A stretch of DNA of 64,000 nucleotides. It comes from Megachile rotundata (Eukaryota > Arthropoda > Insecta > Hymenoptera > Megachilidae). Shown piece after piece: positions 1 through 13,020 of the stretch (its first letter is position 1; each line of letters starts with the position of its first letter). The position numbers and the translations under genes are program-made. Below the pieces are notes generated by a model. It did not search any database and was not told the DNA's origin. It worked only from the letters and a program-made list of their open reading frames with translations. Location of the stretch: the NCBI RefSeq assembly GCF_050947335.1, contig NW_027473327.1:1612001-1676000 (forward strand). Reading direction: 5' to 3'.

Positions 1-982
1 TGGTTTGATTGTGATTGTATGATTGCGATATTATGATTGTGATTGTATGATTGTGATTGTATGATTGTGATTGTATGATTGTGATTGTCTGATTGTGGTT
101 GTATGATTGTGACTGTATGATTGTGATTGTATGATTGTCATTGTATGATTATGATTGTATGATTGTGATTGCATGATTGTGATTGTATGATTGAGATTGC
201 ATGATTTTGTATGTATGATTTCGATTGTATGATTGTGATTGTATGACTGTGATTGTATGATTGTGATTGTGTGATTGCGATTGTATGATTGCGATTGTAT
301 GACTGTGATTGTATGATTGTGACAGTGCGATTGTGATTGTACGATTGTGATTGTACGATTGTGATTGTATGATTGTGATTGTATGATTATGATGGAATGA
401 TTGTGATTGCATGATTGTGATTGTATGATTGTGATTGCATGATATTGAATGCATGATTGTGATTGTATGATTGTGATTGTATGATTGCGATTGTATGACT
501 GTGCTAGTATGATTGTGATTGTAAGATTGTGATTGTATGACTGTGATTGTATGATTGTGATTGTATGATTGTGATGGTATGATTGCGATTGTATGATTGT
601 GATTGTATGATTGCGATTGTATGATTGTGATTGTATGATTATGATTGTATCATTGTGATTGTATGATTGTGATTGTATGATTATGATTGTATGGTTGTGA
701 CTGTATGATTGTGATGGTATGATTGCGGTTGTATGATTGCGATCGTATGATTGTGATTGTATGATTGTGATTGTATGATTGTGATTGTATGATTGTGATT
801 GTGTGATTGCGATTGTATGATTGCGATTGTATGGTTGTGATTGTATGATTGTGATGGTTTGATTGTGATTGTATGATTGCGATATTATGATTGTGATTGT
901 ATGATTGTGATTGTATGATTGTGATTGTATGATTAGGATTGTATGATTGTGATAGTATGAATGTGATTGTATGATTGTGATT

Positions 983-1035
983 GTATGATTGTATTTGGGA
1001 GATTGTATTTTGGAGATTGTAATTGTATAATTGCG
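983..1035. repeat. L cassette (first of about 80): three-unit divergent motif
   Basis: The L cassette is three 14-bp units in which the 6-mer half GATTGT is replaced in turn by ATTTGG, ATTTTG and AATTGT, and the 8-mer half begins GA instead of AT in the second and third units. It is thus 42 bp and keeps register. About 80 copies occur throughout; most are followed by a TGATTGCGATTG unit. The short form S (23 seen, first at 1330) goes from TTTGGGAGATTG straight back to consensus. The C form (14 seen, first at 7169) starts GCATTTGG and always lies 98 or 112 bp right of a CTAG marker. These are the strongest landmarks in the array. Confidence 0.9.
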
Positions 1036-2300
1036 ATTTTATGATTGTGATTGTATGATTGTGATCGTATGATTGTGATCGTATGATAGTGATTGTATGA
1101 TTGTGATTGTATGGTTGTGATTGTATGATTGTGATTGTATGATTGTAATTGTATGATTATGATTGTATGATTGTGATTGTATGATTGTGATGGTTTGATT
1201 GTGATTGTATGATTCCGATATTATGATTGTGATTGTATGATTGTGATTGTATGATTGTGGTTGTATGATTGTGATTGTATGATTGTGATTGTATGATTGT
1301 GGTTGTATGATTGTGATTGTATGATTGTATTTGGGAGATTGTGATTGTATGATTGCGATTGTATGATTGTGATTGCGTGATTGTGATTGTATGATTGCGA
1401 TTGTATGATTGTGATTGTATGGTTGTGATTGTATGATTGTGATGGTATGATTGTGATTGTATGATTGCGGTAGTATGATTGTGATTGTATGATTGTGATT
1501 GTATGATTGTGACTGTATGATTGTGATTGTATGATTGTGATTGCGTGATTGTGATTGTATGATTGCGATTGTATGATTGCGATTGTATGATTGTGATTGT
1601 ACGATTGTGATTGTATGATTGTGATTGTATGATTGTGATTGTATGATTGTGATTGTATGATTGTAATTGTATGATTATGATTGTGTGATTGTGATTGTAT
1701 GATTATGATTGTATGATTGTGATAGTATGATTGTGATTGTAAGATTGTGATTGCATGACTGTGATTGTATGATTGTGATTGTATGATTAGGATTGTATGA
1801 TTGTGATAGTATGATTGTGATTGTATGATTGTGATTGTATGATTGGGATTGTATGATTGTATTTGGGAGATTGTATTTTGGAGATTGTAATTGTAGGATT
1901 GCGATTGTATGATTGTGATTGTATGATTGTGATTGTATGATTGTAATTGTATGATTGTGATTGTATGATTGTGGTTGTATGATTCTGATGGTATGATTGC
2001 GATTGTATGATTGTGATTGTATGATTGCGATTGTATGATTGTGATTGTATGATTATGATTGTATCATTGTGATTGTATGATTGTGATTGTATGATTATGT
2101 TTGTATGATTGTGATTGTGTGATTGTGATTGTATGATTGTATTTGGGAGATTGTATTTTGGAGATTGTAATTGTATGATTGCGATTGTATGATTGTGATT
2201 GTATGATTGCGATTGTATGATTGTGATAGTATGATTGTGATTGTATGATTGTGATTGTATGATTGTGATAGTATGATTGTGATTGTATGATTGTGATTGC

Positions 2301-2310
2301 GTGATTTGTG
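2301..2310. other. Single 1-bp register break in the 14-bp array
   Basis: The sequence reads GTGATTTGTG where homologous copies (for example near 6740 and 9106) read GTGATTGTG, so one T is extra. Landmarks to its left (191, 504, 994, 1330, 1862, 2142) are offset from landmarks to its right by a multiple of 14 plus 1. All landmark spacings to the right, out to 63715, are exact multiples of 14. It is either a real private insertion or a base-call error; the sequence alone cannot decide. Confidence 0.9.
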
Positions 2311-3359
2311 ATTGTATGATTGCGATTGTATGATTGTGATTGTATGATTGTGATTGTATGATTGTGATATTATAATTGTGATATTATGATTGTGATAGTA
2401 TGACTGTGATTGTATGACTGTGATTGTATGATTGTGATTGTATGATTGTGATTGTCTGATTGTGGTTGTATGATTGTGATTGTATGATTGTGATTGTATG
2501 ATTGTCATTGTATGATTATGATTGTATGATTGTGATTGCATGATTGTGATTGCATGATTGTGATAATATGATTGCGAATGTATGATTGTGATTATATGTC
2601 TGTGATTGTATGATTGTGATTGTATGATTGTGCTAGTATGATTGTGATTGTAAGATTGTGATTGTATGTCTGTGATTGTATGATTGTGATTGTATGATTG
2701 TGATTGTATGATTGTGATTGTGTGATTGTGATTGTATGATTGTGATTGTATGATTGTGGTTGTATGATCGTGATTGTATGATTGTGATATTATGATTGTG
2801 ATTGTATGATTGTGATTGTATGATTGTGATTGTATGATTGTGATTGTATGACTGTGATTGTATGATTGTGATTGTGCGATTGTGATTGTACGATTGTGAT
2901 TGTACGATTGTGATTGTATGATTATGATTGTATGATTATGATTGTATGATTGTGATTGCATGATTGTGATTGTATGATTGTGATAGTATGATTGTGATTG
3001 TATGACTGTGATTGTACGACTGTGATTGTATGATTGTGATTGTATGACTGTCATTGTATGATTATGATTGTATGATTGTGATTGCATGATTGTGATTGTA
3101 TGATTGAGATTGCATGATTTTGTATGTATGATTGTGATTGTATGATTGTGATTGTATGATTGTGATAGTATGATTGTGATTGTATGATTGTGATTGTATG
3201 ACTGTGATTGTATGATTGTGACTGTATGATTGTGATTGTATGATTGTGATAGTATGATTGTGATTGTATGATTGTGATTGTATGACTGTGATTGTATGAT
3301 TGTGATTGTGCGATTGTGATTGTACGATTGTGATTGTACGATTGTGATTGTATGATTGT

Positions 3360-3890
3360 GATTGTATGATTGTGATGGTATGATTGCGATTGTATGATTG
3401 TGATTGTATGATTGCGATTGTATGATTGTGATTGTATGATTATGATTGTATCATTGTGATTGTATGATTGTGATTGTATGATTATGATTGTGTGGTTGTG
3501 ACTGTATGATTGTGATGGTATGATTGCGATTGTATGATTGCGATCGTATGATTGTGTTTGTATGATTATGATTGTATGATTGTGATCGTATGATTGTGAT
3601 TGTATGATTGCGATTGTATGGTTGTGATTGTATGATTGTGATTGTATGATTGTGATTGTATGATTGTGACTGTATGATTGTGATTGTATGATTGTGATTT
3701 TGTGATTGCGATTGTATGATTGCGATTGTATGATTGTGATTGTATGATTGTGATTGTATGATTGTGATTGTATGACTGTGATTGTATGATTGTGATTGTA
3801 TGATTGTGATTGTATGATTAGGATTGTGTGATTGTGATAGTATGATTGTGATTGTATGATTGTGATTGTATGATTGTGATTGTATGATTG
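3360..3890. repeat. Fragment of block R, homologous to 10.50-11.05 kb
   Basis: The TATCATTG unit at about 3449, the GTGTGGTTGTGACTG stretch, the TGTGTTTG unit and the GATTTTGTG unit occur in the same order as at 10.59-10.86 kb (offset about 7,140 bp, 510 units). It joins block P near 3.9 kb. From 3.66 kb on it also matches 15.53 kb, so the joint was later duplicated as one piece. Confidence 0.75.
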
Positions 3891-6889
3891 TGATTGTATG
3901 ATTGTGATTGTATGATTGTGATTGTCTGATTGTGGTTGTATGATTGTGATTGTATGATTGTGATTGTATGATTGTCATTGTATGATTATGATTGTATGAT
4001 TGTGATTGCATGATTGTGTTTGTATGATTGAGATTGCATGATTTTGTATGTATGATTTCGATTGTATGATTGTGATTGTATGACTGTGATTGTATGATTG
4101 TGATTGTGTGATTGCGATTGTATGATTGCGATTGTATGACTGTGATTGTATGATTGTGACAGTGCGATTGTGATTGTACGATTGTGATTGTACGATTGTG
4201 ATTGTATGATTGTGATTGTATGATTATGATGGAATGATTGTGATTGCATGATTGTGATTGTATGATTGTGATTGCATGATTTTGAATGTATGATTGTGAT
4301 TGTATGATTGTGATTGTATGATTGCGATTGTATGATTGTGCTAGTATGATTGTGATTGTAAGATTGTGATTGTATGACTGTGATTGTATGATTGTGATTG
4401 TATGATTGTGATGGCATGATTGCGATTGTATGATTGTGATTGTATGATTGCGATTGTATGATTGTGATTGTATGATTATGATTGTATCATTGTGATTGTA
4501 TGATTGTGATTGTATGATTATGATTGTATGGTTGTGACTGTATGATTGTGATGGTATGATTGCGGTTGTATGATTGCGATCGTATGATTGTGATTGTATG
4601 ATTGTGATTGTATGATTGTGATTGTATGATTGTGATTGTGTGATTGCGATTGTATGATTGCGATTGTATGATTGTGATTGTATGATTGTGATGGTTTGAT
4701 TGTGATTGTATGATTGCGATATTATGATGGTGATTGTATGATTGTGATTGTATGATTGTGATTGTATGATTGTGATTGTATGATTGTGATTGTCTGATTG
4801 TGGTTGTATGATTGTGATTGTATGATTGTGATTGTATGATTGTCATTGTATGATTATGATTGTATGATTGTGATTGCATGATTGTGATTGTATGATTGAG
4901 ATTGCATGATTTTGTATGTATGATTATGATTGTATGATTGTGATTGTATGATTGTGATTGTATGATTGTGATTGTATGATTGTGATTGTATGATTGTGAT
5001 TGTATGATTGTAATTGTATGATTATGATTGTGTGATTGTGATTGTATGATTATGATTGTATGATTGTGATAGTATGATTGTGATTGTAAGATTGTGATTG
5101 CATGACTGTGATTGTAAGATTGTGATTGTATGATTGTGATTGTATGATTAGGATTGTATGATTGTGATAGTATGATTGTGATTGTAAGATTGTGATTGCA
5201 TGACTGTGATTGTATGATTGTGATTGGATGATTGTGATTGTATGATTAGGATTGTATGATTGTGATAGTATGAATGTGATTGTATGATTGTGATTGTATG
5301 ATTGTGATTGTATGATTGTATTTGGGAGATTGTATTTTGGAGATTGTAATTGTATAATTGCGATTTTATGATTGTGATTGTATGATTGTGATCGTATGAT
5401 TGTGATCGTATGATAGTGATTGTATGATTGTGATTGTATGGTTGTGATTGTATGATTGTGATTGTATGATTGTAATTGTATGATTATGATTGTATGATTG
5501 TGATTGTATGATTGTGATGGTTTGATTGTGATTGTATGATTCCGATATTATGATTGTGATTGTATGATTGTGATTGTATGATTGTGGTTGTATGATTGTG
5601 ATTGTATGATTGTGATTGTATGATTGTGGTTGTATGATTGTGATTGTATGATTGTATTTGGGAGATTGTGATTGTATGATTGCGATTGTATGATTGTGAT
5701 TGCGTGATTGTGATTGTATGATTGCGATTGTATGATTGTGATTGTATGGTTGTGATTGTATGATTGTGAAGTTATGATTGTGATTGTATGATTGCGGTAG
5801 TATGATTGCGATTGTATGATTGTGATTGTATGATTGTGACTGTATGATTGTGATTGTATGATTGTGATTGCGTGATTGTGATTGTATGATTGCGATTGTA
5901 TGATTGTGATTGTACGATTGTGATTGTATGATTGTGATTGTATGATTGTGATTGTATGATTGTGATTGTATGATTGTAATTGTATGATTATGATTGTGTG
6001 ATTGTGATTGTATGATTATGATTGTATGATTGTGATAGTATGATTGTGATTGTAAGATTGTGATTGCATGACTGTGATTGTATGATTGTGATTGTATGAT
6101 TGTGATTGTATGATTAGGATTGTATGATTGTGATAGTATGATTGTGATTGTATGATTGTGATTGTATGATTGGGATTGTATGATTGTATTTGGGAGATTG
6201 TATTTTGGAGATTGTAATTGTAGGATTGCGATTGTATGATTGTGATTGTATGATTGTGATTGTATGATTGTGATTGTATGATTGTGATTGTATGATTGTA
6301 ATTGTATGATTGTGATTGTATGATTGTGGTTGTATGATTCTGACGGTATGATTGCGATTGTATGATTGTGATTGTATGATTGCGATTTTATGATTGTGAT
6401 TGTATGATTATGATTGTATCATTGTGATTGTATGATTGTGATTGTATGATTATGATTGTATGGTTGTGACTGTATGATTGTGATGGTATGATTGCGGTTG
6501 TATGATTGCGATCGTATGATTGTGATTGTATGATTATGATTGTATGATTGTGATTGTGTGATTGTGATTGTATGATTGTATTTGGGAGATTGTATTTTGG
6601 AGATTGTAATTGTATGATTGCGATTGTATGATTGTGATTGTATGATTGCGATTGTATGATTGTGATAGTATGATTGTGATTGTATGATTGTGATTGTATG
6701 ATTGTGATAGTATGATTGTGATTGTATGATTGTGATTGCGTGATTGTGATTGTATGATTGCGATTGTATGATTGTGATTGTATGATTGTGATTGTATGAT
6801 TGTGATATTATGATTGTGATATTATGATTGTGATGGTATGACTGTGATTGTATGACTGTGATTGTATGATTGTGATTGTATGATTGTGA

Positions 6890-8470
6890 TTGTCTGATTG
6901 TGGTTGTATGATTGTGATTGTATGATTGTGATTGTATGATTGTCATTGTATGATTATGATTGTATGATTGTGATTGCATGATTGTGATTGCATGATTGTG
7001 ATAATATGATTGCGAATGTATGATTGTGATTGTATGTCTGTGATTGTATGATTGTGATTGTATGATTGTGCTAGTATGATTGTGATTGTAAGATTGTGAT
7101 TGTATGTCTGTGATTGTATGATTGTGATTGTATGCTTGTGACTGTATGATTGTGATTGTATGATTGCATTTGGGAGATTGTATTTTGGAGATTGTAATTG
7201 TATGATTGCGATTGTGTGATTGTGATTGTATGATTGTGATTGTATGATTGTGATTGTATGATCGTGATTGTATGATTGTGATATTATGATTGTGATTGTA
7301 TGATTGTGATTGTATGATTGTGATTGTATGACTGTGATTGTATGATTGTGATTGTGCGATTGTGATTGTACGATTGTGATTGTACGATTGTGATTGTATG
7401 ATTATGATTGTATGATTATGATTGTATGATTGTGATTGCATGATTGTGATTGTATGATTGTGATAGTATGATTGTGATTGTATGACTGTGATTGTACGAC
7501 TGTGATTGTATGATTGTGATTGTATGATTGTCATTGTATGATTATGATTGTATGATTGTGATTGCATGATTGTGATTGTATGATTGAGATTGCATGATTT
7601 TGTATGTATGATTGTGATTGTATGATTGTGATTGTATGATTGTGATTGTATGATTGTGATAGTATGATTGTGATTGTATGATTGTGATTGTATGACTGTG
7701 ATTGTATGATTGTGACTGTATGATTGTGATTGTCTGATTGTGGTTGTATGATTGTGATTGTATGATTGTGATTGTATGATTGTCACTGTATGATTATGAT
7801 TGTATGATTGTGATTGCATGATTGTGATTGCATGATTGTGATAATATGATTGCGAATGTATGATTGTGATTGTATGTCTGTGATTGTATGATTGTGATTG
7901 TATGATTGTGCTAGTATGATTGTGATTGTAAGATTGTGATTGTATGTCTGTGATTGTATGATTGTGATTGTATGATTGTGATTGTATGATTGTGATTGTA
8001 TGATTGCATTTGGAAGATTGTATTTTGGAGATTGTAATTGTATGATTGCGATTGTGTGATTGTGATTGTATGATTGTGATTGTATGATTGTGATTGTATG
8101 ATCGTGATTGTATGATTGTGATATTATGATTGTGATTGTATGATTGTGATTGTATGATTGTGATTGTATGACTGTGATTGTATGATTGTGATTGTGCGAT
8201 TGTGATTGTACGATTGTGATTGTACGATTGTGATTGTATGATTATGATTGTATGATTATGATTGTATGATTGTGATTGCATGATTGTGATTGTATGATTG
8301 TGATAGTATGATTGTGATTGTATGACTGTGATTGTACGACTGTGATTGTATGATTGTGATTGTATGATTGTCATTGTATGATTATGATTGTATGATTGTG
8401 ATTGCATGATTGTGATTGTATGATTGAGATTGCATGATTTTGTATGTATGATTGTGATTGTATGATTGTG
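6890..8470. repeat. 840-bp tandem higher-order unit, two copies
   Basis: Landmarks repeat exactly 840 bp (60 units) apart: CTAG at 7071 and 7911, C cassettes at 7169 and 8009, and the GATAATATG-GCGAATG pair near 6990 and 7830. By eye only scattered substitutions separate the two copies, for example TGTCATTG versus TGTCACTG. The right copy then gains one unit near 8.49 kb. The same dimer recurs at 18985/19825, 22499/23339 and 41231/42071. A third, related copy lies 2,366 bp (169 units) right of the first, with CTAG at 9437 and C at 9535. Confidence 0.93.
7060..7120. repeat. CTAG-marker unit group (23 copies)
   Basis: A GTGCTAGTATG unit is followed by a TAAGATTG unit and, in most copies, a TATGTCTGTG unit. 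The C of CTAG lies at 504, 2633, 4341, 7071, 7911, 9437, 14799, 16227, 18985, 19825, 22499, 23339, 24697, 27189, 30185, 31725, 37073, 38487, 41231, 42071, 46691, 49281 and 54041. None occurs after 54041. Copies at 504, 4341, 16227 and 38487 belong to block P and have TATGACTG in place of TATGTCTG. I assign no function; it is a marker of shared descent. Confidence 0.88.
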
Positions 8471-8569
8471 ATTGTATGATTGTGATTGTATGATTGTGAT
8501 TGTATGATTGTGATAGTATGATTGTGATTGTATGATTGTGATTGTATGACTGTATTTGGGAGATTGTAT

Positions 8570-9920
8570 TTTGGAGATTGTAATTGTAGGATTGCGATTG
8601 TATGATTGTGATTGTATGATTGTGATTGTATGATTGTGATTGTATGATTGTGATTGTATGATTGTAATTGTATGATTGTGATTGTATGATTGTGGTTGTA
8701 TGATTCTGATGGTATGATTGCGATTGTATGATTGTGATTGTATGATTGCGATTTTATGATTGTGATTGTATGATTATGATTGTATCATTGTGATTGTATG
8801 ATTGTGATTGTATGATTATGATTGTATGGTTGTGACTGTATGATTGTGATGGTATGATTGCGGTTGTATGATTGCGATCGTATGATTGTGATTGTATGAT
8901 TATGATTGTATGATTGTGATTGTGTGATTGTGATTGTATGATTGTATTTGGGAGATTGTATTTTGGAGATTGTAATTGTATGATTGCGATTGTATGATTG
9001 TGATTGTATGATTGCGATTGTATGATTGTGATAGTATGATTGTGATTGTATGATTGTGATTGTATGATTGTGATAGTATGATTGTGATTGTATGATTGTG
9101 ATTGCGTGATTGTGATTGTATGATTGCGATTGTATGATTGTGATTGTATGATTGTGATTGTATGATTGTGATATTATGATTGTGATATTATGATTGTGAT
9201 AGTATGACTGTGATTGTATGACTGTGATTGTATGATTGTGATTGTATGATTGTGATTGTCTGATTGTGGTTGTATGATTGTGATTGTATGATTGTGATTG
9301 TATGATTGTCATTGTATGATTATGATTGTATGATTGTGATTGCATGATTGTGATTGCATGATTGTGATAATATGATTGCGAATGTATGATTGTGATTGTA
9401 TGTCTGTGATTGTATGATTGTGATTGTATGATTGTGCTAGTATGATTGTGATTGTAAGATTGTGATTGTATGTCTGTGATTGTATGATTGTGATTGTATG
9501 ATTGTGACTGTATGATTGTGATTGTATGATTGCATTTGGGAGATTGTATTTTGGAGATTGTAATTGTATGATTGCGATTGTGTGATTGTGATTGTATGAT
9601 TGTGATTGTATGATTGTGATTGTATGATCGTGATTGTATGATTGTGATATTATGATTGTGATTGTATGATTGTGATTGTATGATTGTGATTGTATGACTG
9701 TGATTGTATGATTGTGATTGTGCGATTGTGATTGTACGATTGTGATTGTACGATTGTGATTGTATGATTATGATTGTATGATTATGATTGTATGATTGTG
9801 ATTGCATGATTGTGATTGTATGATTGTGATAGTATGATTGTGATTGTATGACTGTGATTGTACGACTGTGATTGTATGATTGTGATTGTATGATTGTCAT
9901 TGTATGATTATGATTGTATG
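8570..9920. repeat. Block Q', copy of 6.2-7.55 kb
   Basis: Four landmarks match at a constant 2,366 bp offset: L 6189 to 8555, L 6581 to 8947, CTAG 7071 to 9437, and C 7169 to 9535. The block is copied again at 30.84-32.2 kb (offset 22,288 bp at its L, CTAG and C) and in shortened form at 24.4-25.2 kb (CTAG at 24697, C at 24795). No gene is seen. Confidence 0.85.
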
Positions 9921-12200
9921 ATTGTGATTGCATGATTGTGATTGTATGATTGAGATTGCATGATTGTGATTGTATGATTGAGATTGCATGATTTTGTATG
10001 TATGATTGTGATTGTATGATTGTGATTGTATGATTGTGATTGTATGATTGTGATAGTATGATTGTGATTGTATGATTGTGATTGTATGACTGTGATTGTA
10101 TGATTGTGACTGTATGATTGTGATTGTATGATTGTGATAGTATGATTGTGATTGTATGATTGTGATTGTATGACTGTGATTGTATGATTGTGATTGTGCG
10201 ATTGTGATTGTACGATTGTGATTGTACGATTGTGATTGTATGATTGTGATTGTATGATTATGATGGAATGATTGTGATTGCATGATTGTGATTGTATGAT
10301 TGTGATTGCATGATTTTGAATGTAGGATTGTGATTGTAAGATTGTGATTGTATGACTGTGATTGTATGATTGCGATTGTATGATTGTGATTGTATGATTG
10401 TGATTGTATAATTGTGATTGTATGATTGTATTTGGGAGATTGTATTTTGGAGATTGTAATTGTATCATTGCGATTGTATGATTGTGATTGTATGATTGTG
10501 ATTGTATGATTGTGATGGTATGATTGCGATTGTATGATTGTGATTGTATGATTGCGATTGTATGATTGTGATTGTATGATTATGATTGTATCATTGTGAT
10601 TGTATGATTGTGATTGTATGATTATGATTGTGTGGTTGTGACTGTATGATTGTGATGGTATGATTGCGATTGTATGATTGCGATCGTATGATTGTGTTTG
10701 TATGATTATGATTGTATGATTGTGATTGTATGATTGTGATTGTATGATTGCGATTGTATGGTTGTGATTGTATGATTGTGATTGTATGATTGTGATTGTA
10801 TGATTGTGATTGTATGATTGTGACTGTATGATTGTGATTGTATGATTGTGATTTTGTGATTGCGATTGTATGATTGCGATTGTGTGATTGTGATTGTATG
10901 ATTGTGATTGTATGATTGTGATTGTATGACTGTGATTGTATGATTGTGATTGTATGATTGTGATTGTATGATTAGGATTGTGTGATTGTGATAGTATGAT
11001 TGTGATTGTATGATTGTGATTGTATGATTGTGATTGTATGATTGTGATTGTATGATTGTGATTGTATGATTGTGATTGTATGATTGTGATTGTATGATTG
11101 TATTTGGGAGATTGTATTTTGGAGATTGTAATTGTATGATTGCGATTGTATGATTATGATTGTATGATTGTGATAGTATGATTGTGATTGTAAGATTGTG
11201 ATTGCATGACTGTGATTGTATGATTGTGATTGTATGATTAGGATTGTATGATTGTGATAGTATGATTGTGATTGTATGATTGTGATTGTATGATTGCGAT
11301 TGTATGATTGTATTTGGGAGATTGTATTTTGGAAATTGTAATTGTATGATTGCGATTGTATGATTGTGATTGTATGATTGTGATTGTATGATTGTGATCG
11401 TATGATTGTGATCGTATGATTCTGATTGTATGATTGTGATTGTATGGTTGTGATTGTATGATTGTGATTGTATGATTGTAATTGTATGACTATGATTGTA
11501 TGATTGTGATTGTATGATTGTGATGATTTGATTGTGATTGTATGATTGCGATATTATGATTGTGATTGTATGATTGTGATTGTATGATTGTGGTTGTATG
11601 ATTGTGATTGTATGATTGTATTTGGGAGATTGTGATTGTATGATTGCGATTGTATGATTGTGATTGCGTGATTGTGATTGTATGATTGCGATTGTATGAT
11701 TGTGATTGAATGGTTGTGATTGTATGATTGTGATGGTATGATTGTGATTGTATGATTGCGATAGTATGATTGTGATTGTATGATTGTGATTTTGTGATTG
11801 CGATTGTATGATTGCGATTGTATGATTGTGATTGTATGATTGTGATTGTATGATTGTGATTGTATGACTGTGATTGTATGATTGTGATTGCATGACTGTG
11901 ATTGTATGATTGTGATTGTATGATTGTGATTGTATGATTAGGATTGTATGATTGTGATAGTATGATTGTGATTGTATGATTGTGATTGTATGATTGTGAT
12001 TGTATGATTGTGATTGTATGATTGTGATTGTATGATTGTATTTGGGAGATTGTATTTTGGAGATTGTAATTGTATGATTGCGATTGTATGATTATGATTG
12101 TATGATTGTGATAGTATGATTGTGATTGTAAGATTGTGATTGCATGACTGTGATTGTATGATTGTGATTGTATGATTGTGATTGTATGATTAGGATTGTA
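9920..12200. repeat. Higher-order block R, copy 1
   Basis: Block R contains a doubled TTGAGATTGC unit near 9.95-9.98 kb, then L at 10431 (followed by a TATCATTGCG unit), L at 11103, L at 11313 (variant GGAAATTG) and S at 11621. The same cassette order with identical internal spacing is found at 25705/26377/26587/26895 (offset 15,274), 32719/33419/33629/33937 (22,288-22,316) and 42939/43611/43821/44129 (32,508). Four copies sharing the GGAAATTG variant show they descend from one block. Confidence 0.88.
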
Positions 12201-13020
12201 TGATTGTGATAGTATGATTGTGATTGTATGATTGTGATTGTATGATTGTGATTGTATGATTGTGATTGTATGATTGTATTTGGGAGATTGTATTTTGGAG
12301 ATTGTAATTGTATGATTGCGATTGTATGATTGTGATTGTATGATTGTGATTGTATGATTGTGATTGTATGATTGTGATTGTATGATTAGGATTGTGTGAT
12401 TGTGATAGTATGATTGTGATTGTATGATTGTGATTGTATGATTGTGATTGTATGATTGTGATTGTATGATTGTGATTGTATGATTGTATTTGGGAGATTG
12501 TATTTTGGAGATTGTAATTGTATGATTGCGATTGTATGATTATGATTGTATGATTGTGATAGTATGATTGTGATTGTAAGATTGTGATTGCATGACTGTG
12601 ATTGTATGATTGTGATTGTATGATTGTGATTGTATGATTAGGATTGTATGATTGTGATAGTATGATTGTGATTGTATGATTGTGATTGTATGATTGTGAT
12701 TGTATGACTGTGATTGTATGATTGTGATTGTATGATTGTGATTGTATGATTAGGATTGTGTGATTGTGATAGTATGATTGTGATTGTATGATTGTGATTG
12801 TATGATTGTGATTGTATGATTGTGATTGTATGATTGTGATTGTATGATTGTGATTGTATGATTGTGATTGTATGATTGTGATTGTATGATTGTGATTGTA
12901 TGATTGTATTTGGGAGATTGTATTTTGGAGATTGTAATTGTATGATTGCGATTGTATGATTGTGATTGTATGATTGTGATTGTATGATTGTGATCGTATG
13001 ATTGTCATCGTATGATTCTG
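12030..13020. repeat. Block S: closely spaced L cassettes
   Basis: L cassettes sit at 12041, 12279, 12489 and 12909, separated by modules built from TAAGATTG, TGCATGACTG, GATTAGG and GATAGT variants. The set is copied intact at 34357, 34595, 34805 and 35225 with a constant 22,316 bp offset. A run of pure consensus (about 12,780-12,905) precedes the last cassette. Modules of this type dominate the region right of 44 kb. Confidence 0.85.

Larger units (their letters stand above)
1..3360. repeat. Higher-order block, diverged copy of 3.84-7.7 kb
   Basis: Landmarks here reappear to the right in the same order. The TTGAGATTGC unit at 191 matches 4028 (offset 3837). The S cassette at 1330 matches 5657 and the L at 1862 matches 6189 (both 4327). 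The L at 2142 matches 6581 (4439), and the CTAG at 2633 matches 7071 (4438). The stepwise change in offset shows several whole-unit indels, including about 476 bp between 0.87 and 0.93 kb. This copy lacks the C cassette that sits 98 bp after the CTAG marker at 7071. It also carries the only register break I found, an extra T near 2305-2307. No gene is present. Confidence 0.85.
3661..8970. repeat. Higher-order block P+Q, first full copy
   Basis: This 5.3 kb block matches 15.53-20.90 kb. Offsets are 11,872 bp at its left edge, 11,886 at the CTAG of 4341, and 11,914 at every cassette from 5321 to 8555. Landmarks: CTAG at 4341, 7071 and 7911; L at 5321, 6189, 6581, 8555 and 8947; S at 5657; C at 7169 and 8009 (the latter reads TTTGGAAG). 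The left part (P) carries the TTTCGATTG, GACAGTGCG and GATGGAATG variants. The right part (Q) carries the 840-bp repeat. It continues directly into 8.97-9.92 kb. Confidence 0.88.

Noticed and set aside
983..1035. L cassette as a mobile-element remnant or foreign insertion
   Set aside because: It is exactly three 14-bp units and each half aligns with the consensus 8-mer and variant 6-mer. There are no terminal inverted repeats or target duplications.
7060..7120. CTAG unit as a regulatory or restriction-related signal
   Set aside because: It appears only as part of duplicated blocks, so shared ancestry explains its recurrence. No independent evidence of function.
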